Numbered from the stretch's first letter, positions 44,121-57,420 are shown. The stretch: 64,000 nt of DNA from Taudactylus pleione (GCA_031769625.1 JAUIMM010000002.1:1674001-1738000); one strand, 5' to 3'. The notes: a model not told the origin generated them from the letters alone. Made by a program: numbers and translations.

Positions 44121-45004
44121 ATGTCCGCTGCCAAAACTCCCAAACAAGGAAGGGGTGATATCTCCCAACACTTCACCAGAGGCGTTAGGTCCTCCCAACA
44201 AAGGGGTCCTCCCTCCCCTACTGTGGTCGATATGGATAAAGAAGTTCCTTCACCTCCTGCCCCTTCCACTAAAGAGGACATCTTAGCTCTCCGCTCTCTT
44301 ATAACAGAGTTTAAGGACTCTCTTGAAAACAAGCTTGACAAAGCAGTGGCCTCCATCAAATCGGATATCTCATCTCTAGCCACAAGAACCTCAAAAATAG
44401 AATCTCGTCAGGACAGCTTTCAAAAAGCTTTCAACGAAACTGGCAGGGATCTGGATCACATTATTACTGAACTATCAGACCTGCACAAAGAATGAGGACA
44501 GGGAATGCAGAAATAACATTCGCATTCGCAACATCCCAGAATCAGTGTCCCTGGCAGCCCTGGAACTTTATCTTCACAATCTTTTTTCCTTTCTGATTCC
44601 AGATCTTGGAGAAAGGAGAATACCCTTGGAAAAGGCACATCCAGCCTAAACCAAGAGATAACGACCCCCCTCGAGATGTGATTATGCGTTTCCTTAGTTA
44701 CAAGGACAAGGAACTTGTTCTGGCTCCAACCTGGGGTAAGCCCCATATTCTCTTCAATGCTGTTAATATCCAATTCTATCAAGATCTCTCTCCCGTCACG
44801 ATTGCCAAACAGAGAGATTTTCGGGATTTAATCAGAGCTCTACGTAACAGGAATATCCGATATCTGTGGGGTTTCCCTTTCAAACTCATTGTTGACTTAA
44901 ATGGCAAATCGGTCCTGATCCAATATCTTCGGGAGTGCAAGGACTTATTAACCCACTTAGAAGGATCTGGCTCTCCTCCTGAGAACGATTCCCCTGATTC
45001 GTGA
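44121..45004 (+). pseudogene. L1 ORF1 (RNA-binding protein), two frameshifts
   Basis: First ATG at 44121 (MSAAKTPKQGRG). The first part to 44,488 has a coiled coil (DSLENKLDKAVASIKSDISS). After a shift, NNIRIRNIPESVSLAALELY is the RRM core; after another near 44,648, PPRDVIMRFLSYKDKELVL begins the C-terminal domain, ending at TGA 45004. L1 ORF1p binds L1 RNA as a trimer. About the normal length for the family. Confidence 0.82.
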
Positions 45005-47596
45005 GTGTTCTTTCTCTCCGAGGCTTTACCCTGACTTTGACTTTGCTGTTTTTGTGCATTGTTTTGTGTTTCTGTAATTTTTTCAAGGAACAGGTAATTT
45101 AATATCTAAGTTTGCGGTTTACGGTATTATTAGATATATTTGATCTAGTTCACTTCAATTCAACTATCAATATGTTATTTTCTGTTCTGTTTTTCATTTT
45201 GCTTCCCTTGCTCTCCCCCCATTCAATTATTTTTTCTCTTCTCTTTTTCATTCTATTATTTGCGATTGATATATTAGGATTATCTCCTATGGCAATGTTT
45301 TGATTATGTTTTCACTGCTTTATTTTTATAATATTCCATGCCTCTGCAATACTTAGTACTCTATTATTTATGGTTTATGATATTATTATGTGTTGCTGAT
45401 CTAGGCTGCTCTAATTAATGTTTTCATCTTCCTCCCCATACGCCACTTTGCTACCCTTTTTCCATCCCCCCTCCTCCATTTTATTATTATTTTTCCCTTT
45501 TGCCCCCTCAGCACCCAGGGAACATTGCAGTCCCTCAAACACCTCTCTCCCTTTCTATAGAAAATATTAGAATTTACATTTTTTTTTCTAAGTAAATTCC
45601 TAGTTATATAGTTTTATTTTTTTCCCCTAGAGGTGCCTCGGGCTATTTTTGCCTGCACCTCTTTGGACGATTGTGTCCTAGCCTCTGTGTACTTCTCTCC
45701 ACCTTTCTGGTCGGGTTTACGTACACAGCCCCAGCTCCTTCTTTGTTCCTATCTTTTCTTTCCTTTTCGGTCCCATTTTCCTTCTCTTTTCTGTACTTTA
45801 TCTATTTCTTTTTTTTCTTTAATTATTATTTTTTTTTCACTCTCTCTCTCTTAGGCGAGCCGTGGACTCTGTTTAATTTTCTTTGCACGTTAAATCTTTG
45901 AACACAGAAAAAAAGAGATTTGCCCTCCAGCACACTGCAGCAAAAACAATACTTAAATCCTACATGATAATAGAGATTTAGAGGTATTGGTTACACATAT
46001 TTGCAAATATATGAATAAGCGCCAGGCCAATCGTCAAGGGTCCTCTATACTGGCGTTCCTAATATTAAGGGGCTCACGTCTGAGAAGCAAGGCACCCCAA
46101 AAAAATACCAACCAAGGGCCATCCCCAGGGCATCACACGAAAAAGGGAAAAAGGTGATAGTGAAGTATAAAGAAAAGATGTGTAAAGATAAATCAATAAG
46201 TGTTAATGAAATGATAAAGAATTAAAATGACATATATAATGTACAAACAAATAGAGAAGTGATAAAAGTATTCTATGTGAATTAAGTGGTGATGCCATGA
46301 GAAAGGCCCAGTCAGAACCCCCCCGGGGGCCCCACTCCCAAACGCTCACCCCAAAATAACTATTGCTACATAATGGTAGCACCCACTCTGGGTCATATAA
46401 TTACAATTGATGTACTGCATGATAACAGTACATATATAAGCTGAGAGCTAATTTACCTTGGAGGTACCCCAAAAAAACCTCCACATGGCACTATAAGCAT
46501 CAGCACCTCCTCCTAATGCTGACTACCTTCATGCCTCTCCAAACTTACAAAGAAAAATGGTAGTTGCTCAGATCAGCTTAATTGCATAACACAGGTGCTT
46601 GTAAAGGGCGGGGTTTACAATGAACACAGAAAAAAAGAGATTTGCCCTCCAGCACACTGCAGCAAAAACAATACTTAAATGCTACATGATAATAGAGATT
46701 TAGAGGTATTGGTTACACATATTTGCAAATATATGAATAAGCGCCAGGCCAATCGTCAAGGGTCCTCTATACTGGCATCCCTCATATTAAGGGGCTCACG
46801 TCCGAGAAGCAAGGCACCCCAAAAAATTCCAACCAAGGGCCATTCTCAGGGCATCACACGAAAAAGGGAAAAAGGTGATAGTGAAGTATAAAGAAAAGAT
46901 GTGTAAAGATAAATCAATAAGTGTTAATGAAATGATAAAGAATTAAAATGACTTATATAATGTACAAACAAATAGAGAAGTGATAAAAGTATTCTATGTG
47001 AATTAAGTGGTGATGCCATGAGAAAGGCCCAGTCAGAACCCCCCCGGGGGCCCCACTCCCAAACGCTCTAATTAATGTTTTCATCTTCCTCCACATACGC
47101 CACTTTGCTACCCTTTTTCCATCCCCCCCTCCTCCATTTTATTATTATTTTTCCCTTTTGCCCCCTCAGCACCCAGGGGACATTGCAGTCCCTCAAACAT
47201 CTCTCTCCCTTTCTATAGAAAATATTAGAATTTACATTTTTTTTTCTAAGCAAATTCCTATTTATATAGTTTTATTTTTTTCCCCTAGAGGTGCCTCGGG
47301 CTATTTTTGCCTGCGCCTCTTTGGACGATTGTGTCCTAGCCTCTGTGTACTTCTCTCCACCTTTCTGGTCGGGTTTACGTACACAGCCCCAGCTCCTTCT
47401 TTGTTCCTATCTTTTCTTTCCTTTTCGGTCCCATTTTCCTTCTCTTTTCTGTACTTTTTCTATTTCTTTTTTTTCTTTAATTATTTTTTTTTTTTCTCTC
47501 TCTCTCTCTCTTAGGCGAGCCGTGGACTCTGTTTAATTTTCTTGGCACGTTAAATCTTTACCTGAATTTTTTATTTTATTTTTTTATTACTTTATC
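45005..47596 (+). repeat. L1 ORF1-ORF2 spacer, duplicated around another repeat
   Basis: The T/C-rich spacer block 45,408-45,900 recurs at 47,065-47,558 with few differences. Between them lie a 447-bp block (45,901-46,347), a 275-bp piece, and the 447-bp block again (46,623-47,067). Apparent frames rich in Phe/Ser (FFSLSLS) come from the T/C tracts. Confidence 0.85.
45901..47067. repeat. Unclassified repeat, 722-bp unit plus partial second copy
   Basis: AACACAGAAAAAAAGAGATT at 45,901 and again at 46,623; the second copy stops at CCCAAACGCT. The segment 46,560-46,690 is homologous to the 130-bp insertion in kinase A intron 8. No protein motif. Confidence 0.8.
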
Positions 47597-50500
47597 ATGC
47601 CTTTTACTATTGCTTCCATGAATGCCCGAGGTCTTAATACCCCCAGAAACATTCGCATTTGTTCCACACCATTTGTAGCCTTAAGGCTGACATTGTTCTT
47701 TTACAAGAAACCCACTTCCGAACCCCTGACCATCCGTCCTTGCTTTCTAAACAATTCTCCAATGTATTCTACTCTTCCAGCACGACCAAACACAATGGAG
47801 TTGCGATCCTAATTAACAATAAACTGCCCTTCACACAAAACTCTGTCTACACTGATTCAGACGGCCGTTATATTATTTTGACTGGTAGATTGGGACATAT
47901 AGATGTCACTATTGCAAATGTCTATGCTCCTAATGTAGATCACCAATGCTTTTTTAAGTCTTTTTTAGCTCATTGCATAAGCGTCGTATTGGCTATTTGT
48001 TTCTCTGTGGAGATTTTAACTGTGTACTGGACCCCGCTTTAGATAAATCCACCTCTCAGGCCCGTCCCCGTGTATGCCCTCTCTCCAGATCTCTTGCTAA
48101 ACATATTATAGAAGCAGGGAACTGGGATACATGGCGTTTTCTCAACCCCTCCTTTACAGATTACACCTTTTTTTCTGTTCCTCACCGTTCATACTCAAGA
48201 ATCAACCTAATCCTCTGCAGTCTATTAGTCTCTAAACACCTCACTAACTCTGAGATCATTTCAAATTCGTGGTCCAACCACTCAATTGTCACCTCTTCTT
48301 TCGACCTTTTGGATACACCAGTCGCCCGGCCCCCTAGGAGACTCAATGAGAGGCTATTAAAAATTCCTCACTTCCGAGCAAAGATCACAGATATTTTGAA
48401 GGGCTACTTCTCCCTTAATGTGCCTGATTCTGGCTGCTCTCCAACTATCTGGGAAGCTCATAAATGCGTCCTCCGGGGTCACATTATCAACTATGCCTCA
48501 CACAGGAATAAGGAACATAAACTACTCCTTAAGTCCCTTACAGAACAGGTCCAGCAGCTGGAATCTCTTCACAAACATACTCCTACGGATGCCATTTACA
48601 GACAATTGGTTGTAGCGAAATCTGCACTTAATGCTATTATTTCAGAGAGGATTGAGAAATCTCTCAGAAGGTTAAACCAGCACTTTTATGAAAAAAGCAA
48701 TAAGGCAGACACTTTACTAGCCAACCGCCTGAAGGCTCGCAAATCTTTTCTAGCAATCCCGGCACTCAAGGATCTCTCTGGATCTCGCCAATATAATCCC
48801 CTTAAAATTAACTCTATTTTTAAGGACTATTATACTCACCTCTACAATCTCAAAAATTGTGACTCTCCCCAATCTGTCCCGTCTATTCCTATTTCTGAAT
48901 ATCTCTCCTCCTGTGCCCTACCTCAGATTGATTCTGTCACTGCTGCAGATCTTAGTCTTCCCATAACTGAAGAAGAATTAATTACTGCCCTTAAAACCCA
49001 GAAACCCTCAAAAGCACCAGGTCCAGACGGACTCCCCTTTTCATATTACAAGGCCTTTCAAGATTCTCTCATTCCATACCTCACGTCCTCCTTTAATCAT
49101 GTTTTTGAGGGTAGCTTCTTTCCTTCAGATACCACTAGAGCCAAAATCACGGTCATCCCAAAGCCAGGTAAAGATCCCCAACTTGTGACTATCGTCCAAT
49201 ATCCCTTTTAAACACTGACCTCAAACTTATCGCAAAAATACTAGCAAACAGATTAAACCCTATCCTCCCTTCTCTCATCCACCCAGACCAGGTGGGCTTT
49301 GTGCCTACCCGCCAAGCACTTGACAATACTAGAAAAACAGTAGATTTAATCCTTCATGTCAATACCCTTAAGCTCCCCTCTCTACTTCTTGCCCTTGATG
49401 CCGAGAAGGCCTCTGATAGGGTCTCTTGGCACTTTATGACTGATACTTAGCTTGGTTTTGGCTTCAAGGGAAATTTTCTCCAAACCATTAAAGCTCTCTA
49501 CTTCAACCCTTCCACTTCTGTTTTAGCAGGCGGCCTTCTTTCAGACCCCATCCCTAACTCAAATGGTACCAGGCAGGGTTCCCCACTCTCCCCACTTATC
49601 TATGCTCCGATAATAGAACCCTTAGCCTGTAGAATTCGAGCGAATATTGATATCTCTGGTATATATATATAGACAACTCCTCATACAAACACTCTCTTTT
49701 CGCCGATGATGTCCTCCTCACCCTCCGATGATCTCGCTCCCAAATCTCTTCCAGGAACTATCTTTAAATGGCCGCTTGTCTGGCTACAAGGTAAACCATG
49801 ATAAATCTGAGGCCCAGCCCATCCATATCCCAAGTGCATCCCTGGACCTCCTTCGTCTTAATTTCTCTTTTTCGTCTGGAAGACAGATTCTATTAAATAC
49901 CTTGGCATTCATCTCACAAAATCTTATCACATTCTGTACAAATCAAACTACCCCCCTTATTCCGTGCAATTGAGCAAGATATTTCCCATTGGCGTACTCT
50001 TTTTATCTCCTGAATAGGATGTATAAACGCAATAAAAATGAATGTCCTTCCCAAACTACTATATCTTTTTCAGACCCTTCTTGTCCCTGTACTCCCCCGT
50101 GTTCTTTCTTCTCTTCAATCACATTAACGGTAAGTTCATTTGGAACAACAGAAGACCTCGCCTTCGCAGGGAGTTCCTTTTCAAAAGTTCAGTAACAGGT
50201 GGTCTTGGACTTCCATCACTATCTAAATATTATCAAGCCTCCAGGCTCAGTCAATTGGCAGCTTGGCACTCCCCTAAAGGTACCAAACGATGGGTCGACC
50301 TAGAATCTAAACTCTGTAAAGTCACATCCGTTTCCGATCTCCCCTGACTTCTACGCAAACATAGGCCCCCCTCAGCTCTCTCAGTTGCCTCAGTAGTTCT
50401 TACTTTGTCTATCTGTGACTCTCTCTCTTCTAAATTTGCTCTGTCTACTTACCCCTCGCCTCAAACCCCCTGTGGAATCATCCCTCTTTTCCACCTTGCA

Positions 50501-51387
50501 ACTCACCTCATATAGCTAATACCTGGTCAAAGATCGGCATTACCCGTTTCCGTCACATCATAGGTAATTTAGCTCCGCAAACGTTCGCCGACATCCGCGA
50601 GAAACATTCACTCCCGCAAACCTGTTTTTATCAATATGTTCAACTCCGTAACTTTGTTTCCTCCTCCCTGCCATCCTCTCATTCTCAATGCAATCCCACG
50701 GCGATGGAACGCCTTTGTATGTATAGTCCTGCTGATAAAGGCCTCATTTCTCGTATCTATCATACTATACTTTTCCAGGAACATTCACCTCTGACGGCCC
50801 AATAACTCTCTTGGGAACTGGACCTAGGTATCTCTTTAGGAGAAGAAACTTGGGAGGTTATCCGCCTCAATATATCAAAATGTTCAATAAGTGTTTCCAT
50901 TAAGGAGAACTCATATAAAGTATACACCTGATGGTATCTTGTGCCGGAACGTCTTAACCAAATATATCCTGCTACCACCAATATGTGTTGGCGAAACTGA
51001 GGCCAAGTAGGCTCTTTTCTCCATATTTGGTGGACGTGCCCTAATATCGTTCCTTTCTGGACACTTGTTCAATCACTTATATCCTCCATAGTCCCACTGT
51101 GCCCCCCCCTTTCCCTGGCCTCGTTACTCCTGTGTGCCCCGATCTGCCAGTTATCCAAATTTGACAATAAATTGATTATGTATATTTCCTGTGCGGCCAA
51201 ATATCAGATCGCTAGGACCTGGAAAAAACCTTCTCCTCCAACTCAACAGGCGCTCCTCAATCATGTTTTGTTTGTGTCCAAAATGGAGTATATCACTAGC
51301 CTCCAAAATAATAATGTGGACAAGTATCACAAAATTTGGTCCCTGTGGTACAGGTTTAACAATGCAACCCTTCCTGGTCTATCTTAA
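47597..51387 (+). pseudogene. L1 ORF2 (APE endonuclease and reverse transcriptase), frameshifted
   Basis: Starts MPFTIASMNARGLN. After a shift near 47,655, LKADIVLLQETHF and IANVYAPN are APE-endonuclease motifs; from 47,973 FLCGDFNCVLD and NSWSNHSIV finish that domain. KAPGPDGLPFSYYKAF and AKITVIPKPGKDP open the RT. Past a shift near 49,195: LNTDLKLIAKILANRLNPIL, HPDQVGFVPTRQ, LLALDAEKASDRV, NGTRQGSPLSPLIYA; FADDV at about 49,700 is in another frame. C-terminus WWTCPNIVPFWT, end at TAA 51387. Normal L1 ORF2 layout, inactive by many frameshifts and an in-frame stop near 49,448. Confidence 0.88.
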
Positions 51388-51955
51388 ACATTTATTCTCT
51401 AATCTGATGTTAGTCTAATATAAATGTTTATATTTTTTTATTGATTTTATTTACTCTTTTTTTTCTCATTTTTTTTTTCTTTTTTCCTTTTTCTTCTTCT
51501 TTTCTCCCTTTCACGGTTCTCTTCCTGTCATTCTCAACTTTTCTCCCCCACTAATCCTCCTTGTTTTTAAATTTTTCTCTATTAATGTCTCTGACAAGTT
51601 TTTGTAGCTTTTTTATTGATTTTTTGAATATGTTTATGGGATTCAAAGTTACAATTTGATATATTTTATTCGATAACTGGAGTTTTTTTTTTTGGCTCTC
51701 ATAACCAATATTCTGGTGTTTTACAACAATAATCGTTACTATTTTAGGTTTTGAGCTGTTGTATCACATCCATTTTTATATGTTTAATAACTGGAAGGAA
51801 AGAAGGACCAAAAATATATAACATCGAAAGGTGGTTTGAAAACTGTAACATTCGATTGTCTCTTTTTTCTGTTTTTTGATGATTCAGGATATATATGTCT
51901 GTTTCTGTTTTGTATTTTTGTCTCACATTTTGACAAAAAAAAAGATCTTTAAAAA
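51388..51955 (+). other. L1 3' UTR
   Basis: T-rich tract 51,430-51,500, then AT-rich sequence to an A-rich end. Minor frames here are not genes. Confidence 0.6.
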
Positions 51956-51968
51956 AACTAGCGAAATA

Positions 51969-52255
51969 GCCTTTGGGGGGGGTCTGGAAGTATGGGGGAG
52001 GTCTCTTTTTAATTGCAGATGCTTGCTGAAGGTGCATTTTTTCCACACACGGTATATAGGCCGTTCAATTGAACAGCCGATATATCGTGTGAGATCATTC
52101 ATTTCTGTATAATGTGTGAGATCATTCATTTCTGTGTATTTCATATTTATACAGATTACCCCCAGCGCCATCATCTCTTTAAAATACAAATTTAGATTGT
52201 CACTCATGGGGAAGGATCCGGCCGGATTGGACGACATATCGGGCACATTGTCTAG
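51969..52255. other. Flank of L1, continuation of interrupted repeat; direct repeat of GTGAGATCATTCATTTCTGT
   Basis: GTGTGAGATCATTCATTTCT occurs twice at 52,088-52,133. No gene seen. Confidence 0.45.
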
Positions 52256-52256
52256 T

Positions 52257-52843
52257 GGGCCTGATTCAGACCCGGTCGCAAGGCTGCGTTCGCAGACACA
52301 GCCACCTGATGTTCGCAATCTGCGCATGCGTATAAGATGCAGTGCGTGTGCACAAACCAGTCATTGCGATCAGAAAGCGATCGCAGCCAGTTCACAGACG
52401 CTCCGCAAGCATGAGTGACAGGACATGCCGTTTGTGGGTGGTGTCAGGGGGAGGTCTATGCAGGCGTGTCTGTGCATTTAAATGCCATTTCAGGGGCATA
52501 CATAATTAAGACACATTGTCAGCATACACGTCACATGGCTAAAACACACACAGCAGCACACGCAGTGCTTGCGGTAGGGTATAATCAACCACAAGTAGTG
52601 CATATGAGTCCAATGTTGGCCGATGTTACTGATTGTTTAATACACTTCCTGGAGATTACGTATATTACTAAGAGCAAGTGGGCATCTTGTGTCAGGCTGG
52701 TGGGCATCTAATTTCATACCGCAATCGCACGGCAAAACATAGTGGGTATGCTAATGTTTTGCTTGCGATCGCAGGATTTGCATACTTTGACTGAGGATGG
52801 CTGCGTGCAAAAGCAGCCATGTGACTGGATCTAAATCGGGCCC
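52257..52843. mobile_element. MITE with GGGCCTGATTCAGACCC left end
   Basis: Left end GGGCCTGATTCAGACCCGGT, right end GGATCTAAATCGGGCCC, inverted. Same family as the element at 36,199 but diverged; target duplication not clear. Confidence 0.65.
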
Positions 52844-53451
52844 TGTGTGCACTCGCTATGTCACTAATGATGCGCGCTCCCACTTGTCATCATCAACATC
52901 TCCCGTTGGACCTGCATTCCGGTCCAAAGGGCGACATCGTCAGCGAGGGCCATGCTGCTGAATCCACCATGGCCCTTAATGACGCGCCATCGCTCACGGC
53001 ATCGGGAGCCCCGTCACACGATGGGTTGGCTGGACACACATCGTTAAATGTGTACCCAGCATAACCACGGTCACAAAGCTGAAGTCTTTATCACCTGATT
53101 AAGATGTAGTTTAATACTTGTAACTAATACTGCTGATACAACATGGGCTAAAATCACTGCTATGTCCTCAGAAGGTAGGTCACATTTATGGGTGATAACA
53201 AAGAAATGAACATTAATCATGGACAGATAGTCATTACACAGTACAGTATATAATTGTTTTATTATTAATAAATGGACATAGTGCAAATATCAGTAGCTCA
53301 CACAGTATATAAAGCAGAAGCCGGTGGAAATTGGGTCTGGCCTGTGGTGGGTGCGGGAGGCTGCAGAGTGTCTGTAGGGACATACAGAGGTAGAGGTGGA
53401 AGGAACATACCAAGTCTGACAGCTGAGGGGTGGGGGTGAGCCAGGACTTAC
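52844..53451. other. Non-coding, no feature recognised
   Basis: CpG-containing piece to about 53,060 (ATCGGGAGCCCCGTCACACG), then AT-rich. Nothing coding supported. Confidence 0.35.
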
Positions 53452-53569
53452 TGCAGTGATCACTATAGGTTTCCTGTCCAGGCCAGACTCCCCTTTTATA
53501 TTAGACTTCTGTGACTCCTGTTCCCATGTAGCCCTGACCTGATTCTCCACTGCCAAATGCTCCTCTGCT
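53452..53569 (-). pseudogene. Exon-like segment, possible diverged kinase exon 3
   Basis: Minus strand: acceptor CATCTTGCAG, donor CTGCA|GTAAGT, 118 nt, open frame. Translation AEEHLAVENQVRATW echoes the kinase exon 3 start SREHLAVKLVKKR, but the ATP-site Lys is Glu and similarity fades after that. Could be a relic of another kinase copy or chance. Confidence 0.25.
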
Positions 53570-53869
53570 CTGCAAGATGAAGGCAGGATCATTTTGTTAT
53601 ACATCAGTAATGTTTATATGGAGCTACTCAGAGACTGACATTAAAGCATCATTAGTTTATTTAAACATGGAAAAGCTGTATGGTGACTCTTCTTTTAGCA
53701 CCCAAATACTGTACCACTGACCACACTACTGAGCAGAATACCCCAGAACATCACACTATGTATGGCATTTCTCATTCATACAGGGGACATAAGCACACCC
53801 CAATAATTTTAGAAAGATGGCTCCATGAACCATTAACAGTGCTTTATACCTGCCCTCTTACCCCCATTC
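53570..53869. other. Non-coding, no feature recognised
   Basis: Short spacer before unit B minisatellite; no open frame with motifs. Confidence 0.35.
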
Positions 53870-54390
53870 ATAACCATGTACCGTTATCCCTCATTATACT
53901 GCCCCACACACTTACCTCAGCTATAACCAAGTAGAGTGATCCCTCATTATACTGCTCCACACACTTACCTCAGCCATAACCATGTACAGTGATCCCTCAT
54001 TATACTGCCCCACACACTTACCTCAGCCATAACCAAGTACAATGGCCCCTCATAATACTGCCCCTCATATTTACCTCCAGCCATAATAAGTACAGTGATC
54101 CCTCATTATACTGCCCCTCACATTTACATCCAGCCACAACTAATACAGTGATCCCTCATTATACTGCCCCTTACACTTACCTCCAGCCACAACTAAGTAC
54201 AGTGATCCCTCATTATACTGCCCCTCACACTTACCTACAGCCATAATAAGTACAGTGATCCCTCATTATACTGCCCTTCACACTTACCTCCAGCCACAAC
54301 TAAGTACAGTGATCTCTCATTATTCTTCCCCTCACATTTACCTCCAGCCATAATAAGTACAGTGATCCCTCATTATACTGCCCCACCTAG
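53870..54390. repeat. Minisatellite (about 58-bp unit), unit B
   Basis: Same family as bases 1-418, about nine copies. The first copies carry CCACACACTTACCTCAGC and later ones the CCTCACA form seen in unit A. It marks the visible start of unit B. Confidence 0.92.
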
Positions 54391-54398
54391 CACTTACT

Positions 54399-55225
54399 GG
54401 ACCTCATTCAGAGTCGGTCGTAAGCGGCCGCTCGGTCGTACGCCTAATGATCGAGAATCAGAAAAAATACAATCAAACAGCAATCGCAACCAAAGTGACG
54501 CCCATACATGGACAAAGCACCTCCTCTAGCTAACGAGTGATAGCAGCTAGTGATCAAGTCGATCGTTGTCAGTCGCTGTATGTTAATTTTCTTCTGCTGG
54601 TTGCGGCAGCTTGTGTTGTGTGTAAATTCCATAAAAAATTAACAAAAAAACGCATATAATAATCCATCCCCACAAAATTTATTTATTCTTATTATTCGCT
54701 AATGCTAACGCAACTGAATCAATTACAAGCCAATTAGCAGTGTTATTAGCTTCAACAATCGATTATTAGCTGCTTGCATTGTGTGGCACAAAATAGAAAC
54801 ATCAAACATAACATCAGTCACATTCGATATTAACGATTGTACTCTGGGGCTTGAGAGAGCACGTACCCAACCTCAAGCTGTATGATCAGCCAGGCCTCTA
54901 ACCTGCTCGCAGAGTGATATTTTACTATTTTCGGCCTTCTATGTTGGTCGTAGCAGTAAATTTATGTACACCCCTGAAACGCCCTGAAAATGGTGAGGAA
55001 CGCCTGCGTTTTTAGACCACCACCCCCGTCAACACCCACAAACGGCCTTTCATGTCAATCAACTCTCGGAAGCCACTTCCTGCTCGTAAGCCGTATGATC
55101 GACAGCATTTTGGATCGCAAGGTCTCGTACGCACATGCGCACAACAAACCGTACGCATGCATAGTTTGGAAACATCGGATGCGTACGACCGAGCGGCCTC
55201 TTACGACCGACTCTGAATGAGGTCC
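54399..55225. mobile_element. Terminal-inverted-repeat DNA element (GGACC family), unit B
   Basis: 827-bp copy without the hAT. Its inverted ends extend about 45 bp (GGACCTCATTCAGAGTCGGT at the left). Position 54656-54660 (ATAAT) is the intact hAT target site. Confidence 0.78.
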
Positions 55226-55617
55226 ATTATACTATTAGTACTTTAGCTCAGGTTTTCCGGTCAGTTTGTGGACGGTTTATGCTCAATTTCAAAACTGACT
55301 GTTAGTAAATCTTCGGTTTCTATAGTCGCCTACGTGAAAGTATCAATTGTTGGTCCGATGTTCTAAACTGTTCTAAAGACGGATTTTTGGTCGGGTTTGC
55401 ATCAGGTTTGACTTTAGTAAATTTCCAAACTAGACGGTAAATCGCACAAAAATGCAAAATCGTCCAAAATTAACCATTAGTAAATTTACCCCTTAACTTG
55501 GAAAGCACTACACAACGAAAGCACTAATATATTAGTGGTTTGTCTCTCCATCTTATACCTGCTGAGCAGACAGTTTAATACATTGGGCTATATTATTGGC
55601 TAGTTTATATCTTTGAG

Positions 55618-56149
55618 TTGGGTATGAAATCCCAGCTGTCGGGATGCCGCTGGTCAGAATACCGACAGCAGCAACCCGACAGCCAGAATCACGACACCCA
55701 TAGGGAAAACAGGTAAGTGTTTTCCTAACCCCTACCCTAACCCTCACTCCCAGTGCCTTGCCCTAAACTCCCCCCTAGTACCTAACTCTAACCTCCCACT
55801 CCCCACACCTTAAACCTAACACCCCCTCCCTGGTGCCTAATCCTAACCTCCCCCTCTCCACACCTTAAACCTAACACCTCCTCCCTGGTGCCTAATCCTA
55901 ACCTCCCCCTAGTGCCTAATCCTAACCTCCCCCTCCCCGCACCCTAATCCTAACCCTCCTTCCCCAGTGTCTAACCCTAACCCTCCCCCTAGTGCATAAG
56001 CCCGCATCTTAACCATTACCTCCAACTAACACCCTGATACTTACCTTTAGTATGCCAGCGGTTGGGATACTGGTGCCGACCAGGCGGGATTTTGGCACTG
56101 GTATTCAGACCTTCAGCATCCCGCATGATGGGATGCCCACTACATCCCC
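55618..56149. mobile_element. MITE-like element with internal CCTAACCC array, unit B
   Basis: Duplicate of the 9,931-10,487 element, slightly shorter array. Confidence 0.6.
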
Positions 56150-56582
56150 TTTTAGTTATGTATGCGGGTAGACAATCACTAAATTTGGGTAAATAATGTC
56201 ATCTGTAATCTGATAATACTGATTATTTATTTTCCTATTAGTAATTTTGTTGGAATATTGATCATTGATACATCAGTGTCACTATAATGTGGTGTATTGT
56301 GCTGGGGTGTGCACCATTATACACATACTGTACATGGTGTGAGTAGGTTGTAGAGATGGTGGTGACTGGTGGACCCCAGCAATACAGAGTTGTGTACACA
56401 GCAAATCATTTTACAATCTAAATTTTATAATTCAATAAAATACTGTAATAGGTCAGAGATCATAGAAATCAATATTACCTCTGTTGTCCCAAGTGTAGTT
56501 GAAGTAGAGAAGAGCGGCTGCTGCAACTAACATACCAGTTATATGGAATAATGAGATTATCCAGGTGTAAGAGGTAATCTTG

Positions 56583-57098
56583 CTACAGACTTTAGGAGGA
56601 CACAGCAGATATTATTGGTGACTTGAGAAGGACACAACAGTTTCTATTGGTTACTTGATAAGGAAACAGCAGATGTTGTTTATTTGTGACTTGAAGAAGA
56701 CACAGTAGAAGTTATTGCTGATTTGAGGACACAGCAAATATTGGTGACTTGTCAAGGATGCAGAAAATGTTATTGGTGGCTTAAGGAACAGCAGATGTTA
56801 TTGGTGCCTTGAGGAAGACACAGCAGATATTATTGGTGACTTGAGGAGGACACAGCAGGTTATTTGTGATTTGAGGAGGACACAGCATCTTATTTTTTAT
56901 TTGAGGAGAACACAGCAGGTTACTTGAGATTTGAGGACACAGCAGGTTATTTGTAGTTTGAGGAGGATACAGCAGATTATTTGTGATTTGAGGAGGACAC
57001 AGCAGATTATTTGTGATTTGAGGAGGACACAGCAGGTTATTTGAGATTTGAGGAGGACATAGCAGGTTATTTGTGATTTGAGGAGGACACAGTAGATA
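56583..57098. repeat. About 30-bp degenerate tandem repeat, unit B
   Basis: Counterpart of 10,920-11,435 with nearly the same number of units. Confidence 0.85.
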
Positions 57099-57420
57099 TT
57101 ATAGTTGGTAAACAGCAGGTGTTATTGCTGTGATTGTTGGTAAACAACAGGTGTATATTCTCCCGGGGAAGCCGAGAATTCATAGCTCAGCGAAACGCGT
57201 TAAGTCCCCTGACCCACAATCCGGATTCCTTGGACCTTTATATTTGTCGATTTGGACTCTCTGCTCCCTTACATCACTACCTGTTGCAGCTTTTGGATGA
57301 CTCCTTGTGGATTGTGCTTCAGCCTTCACTTTGGTTACGCTGGATGCCAGAGAATTTTCCTTTAAACCACCTCAGCCATTTGATTTGGTAAAGTTTTTAT
57401 TGCATGCTACCTCAATATTG

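Larger units (their letters stand above)
42943..51955 (+). mobile_element. Nearly full-length L1 LINE with rearranged spacer
   Basis: 5' UTR, ORF1, spacer, ORF2 and 3' UTR occur in normal order. Candidate target duplication AAAACTAGC(A/G)AAATA at 42929-42942 and 51954-51968. The 5' region to 43,990 is GC-rich; the 3' end is T-rich with GACAAAAAAAAAGATCTTTA and an A-run. The spacer is duplicated around an unrelated repeat (45,408-47,558). Both ORFs are frameshifted, so it is immobile. Confidence 0.82.

Noticed and set aside
45112..45901. Phe/Ser-rich hydrophobic small proteins (also 47,158-47,536)
   Set aside because: Translations of T/C-rich L1 spacer tracts.
45901..47067. LTR retrotransposon with 447-bp LTRs
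   Set aside because: The internal part is only 275 bp, there are no TG...CA ends, no primer-binding site or gag/pol, and the second copy is truncated; tandem duplication fits better.
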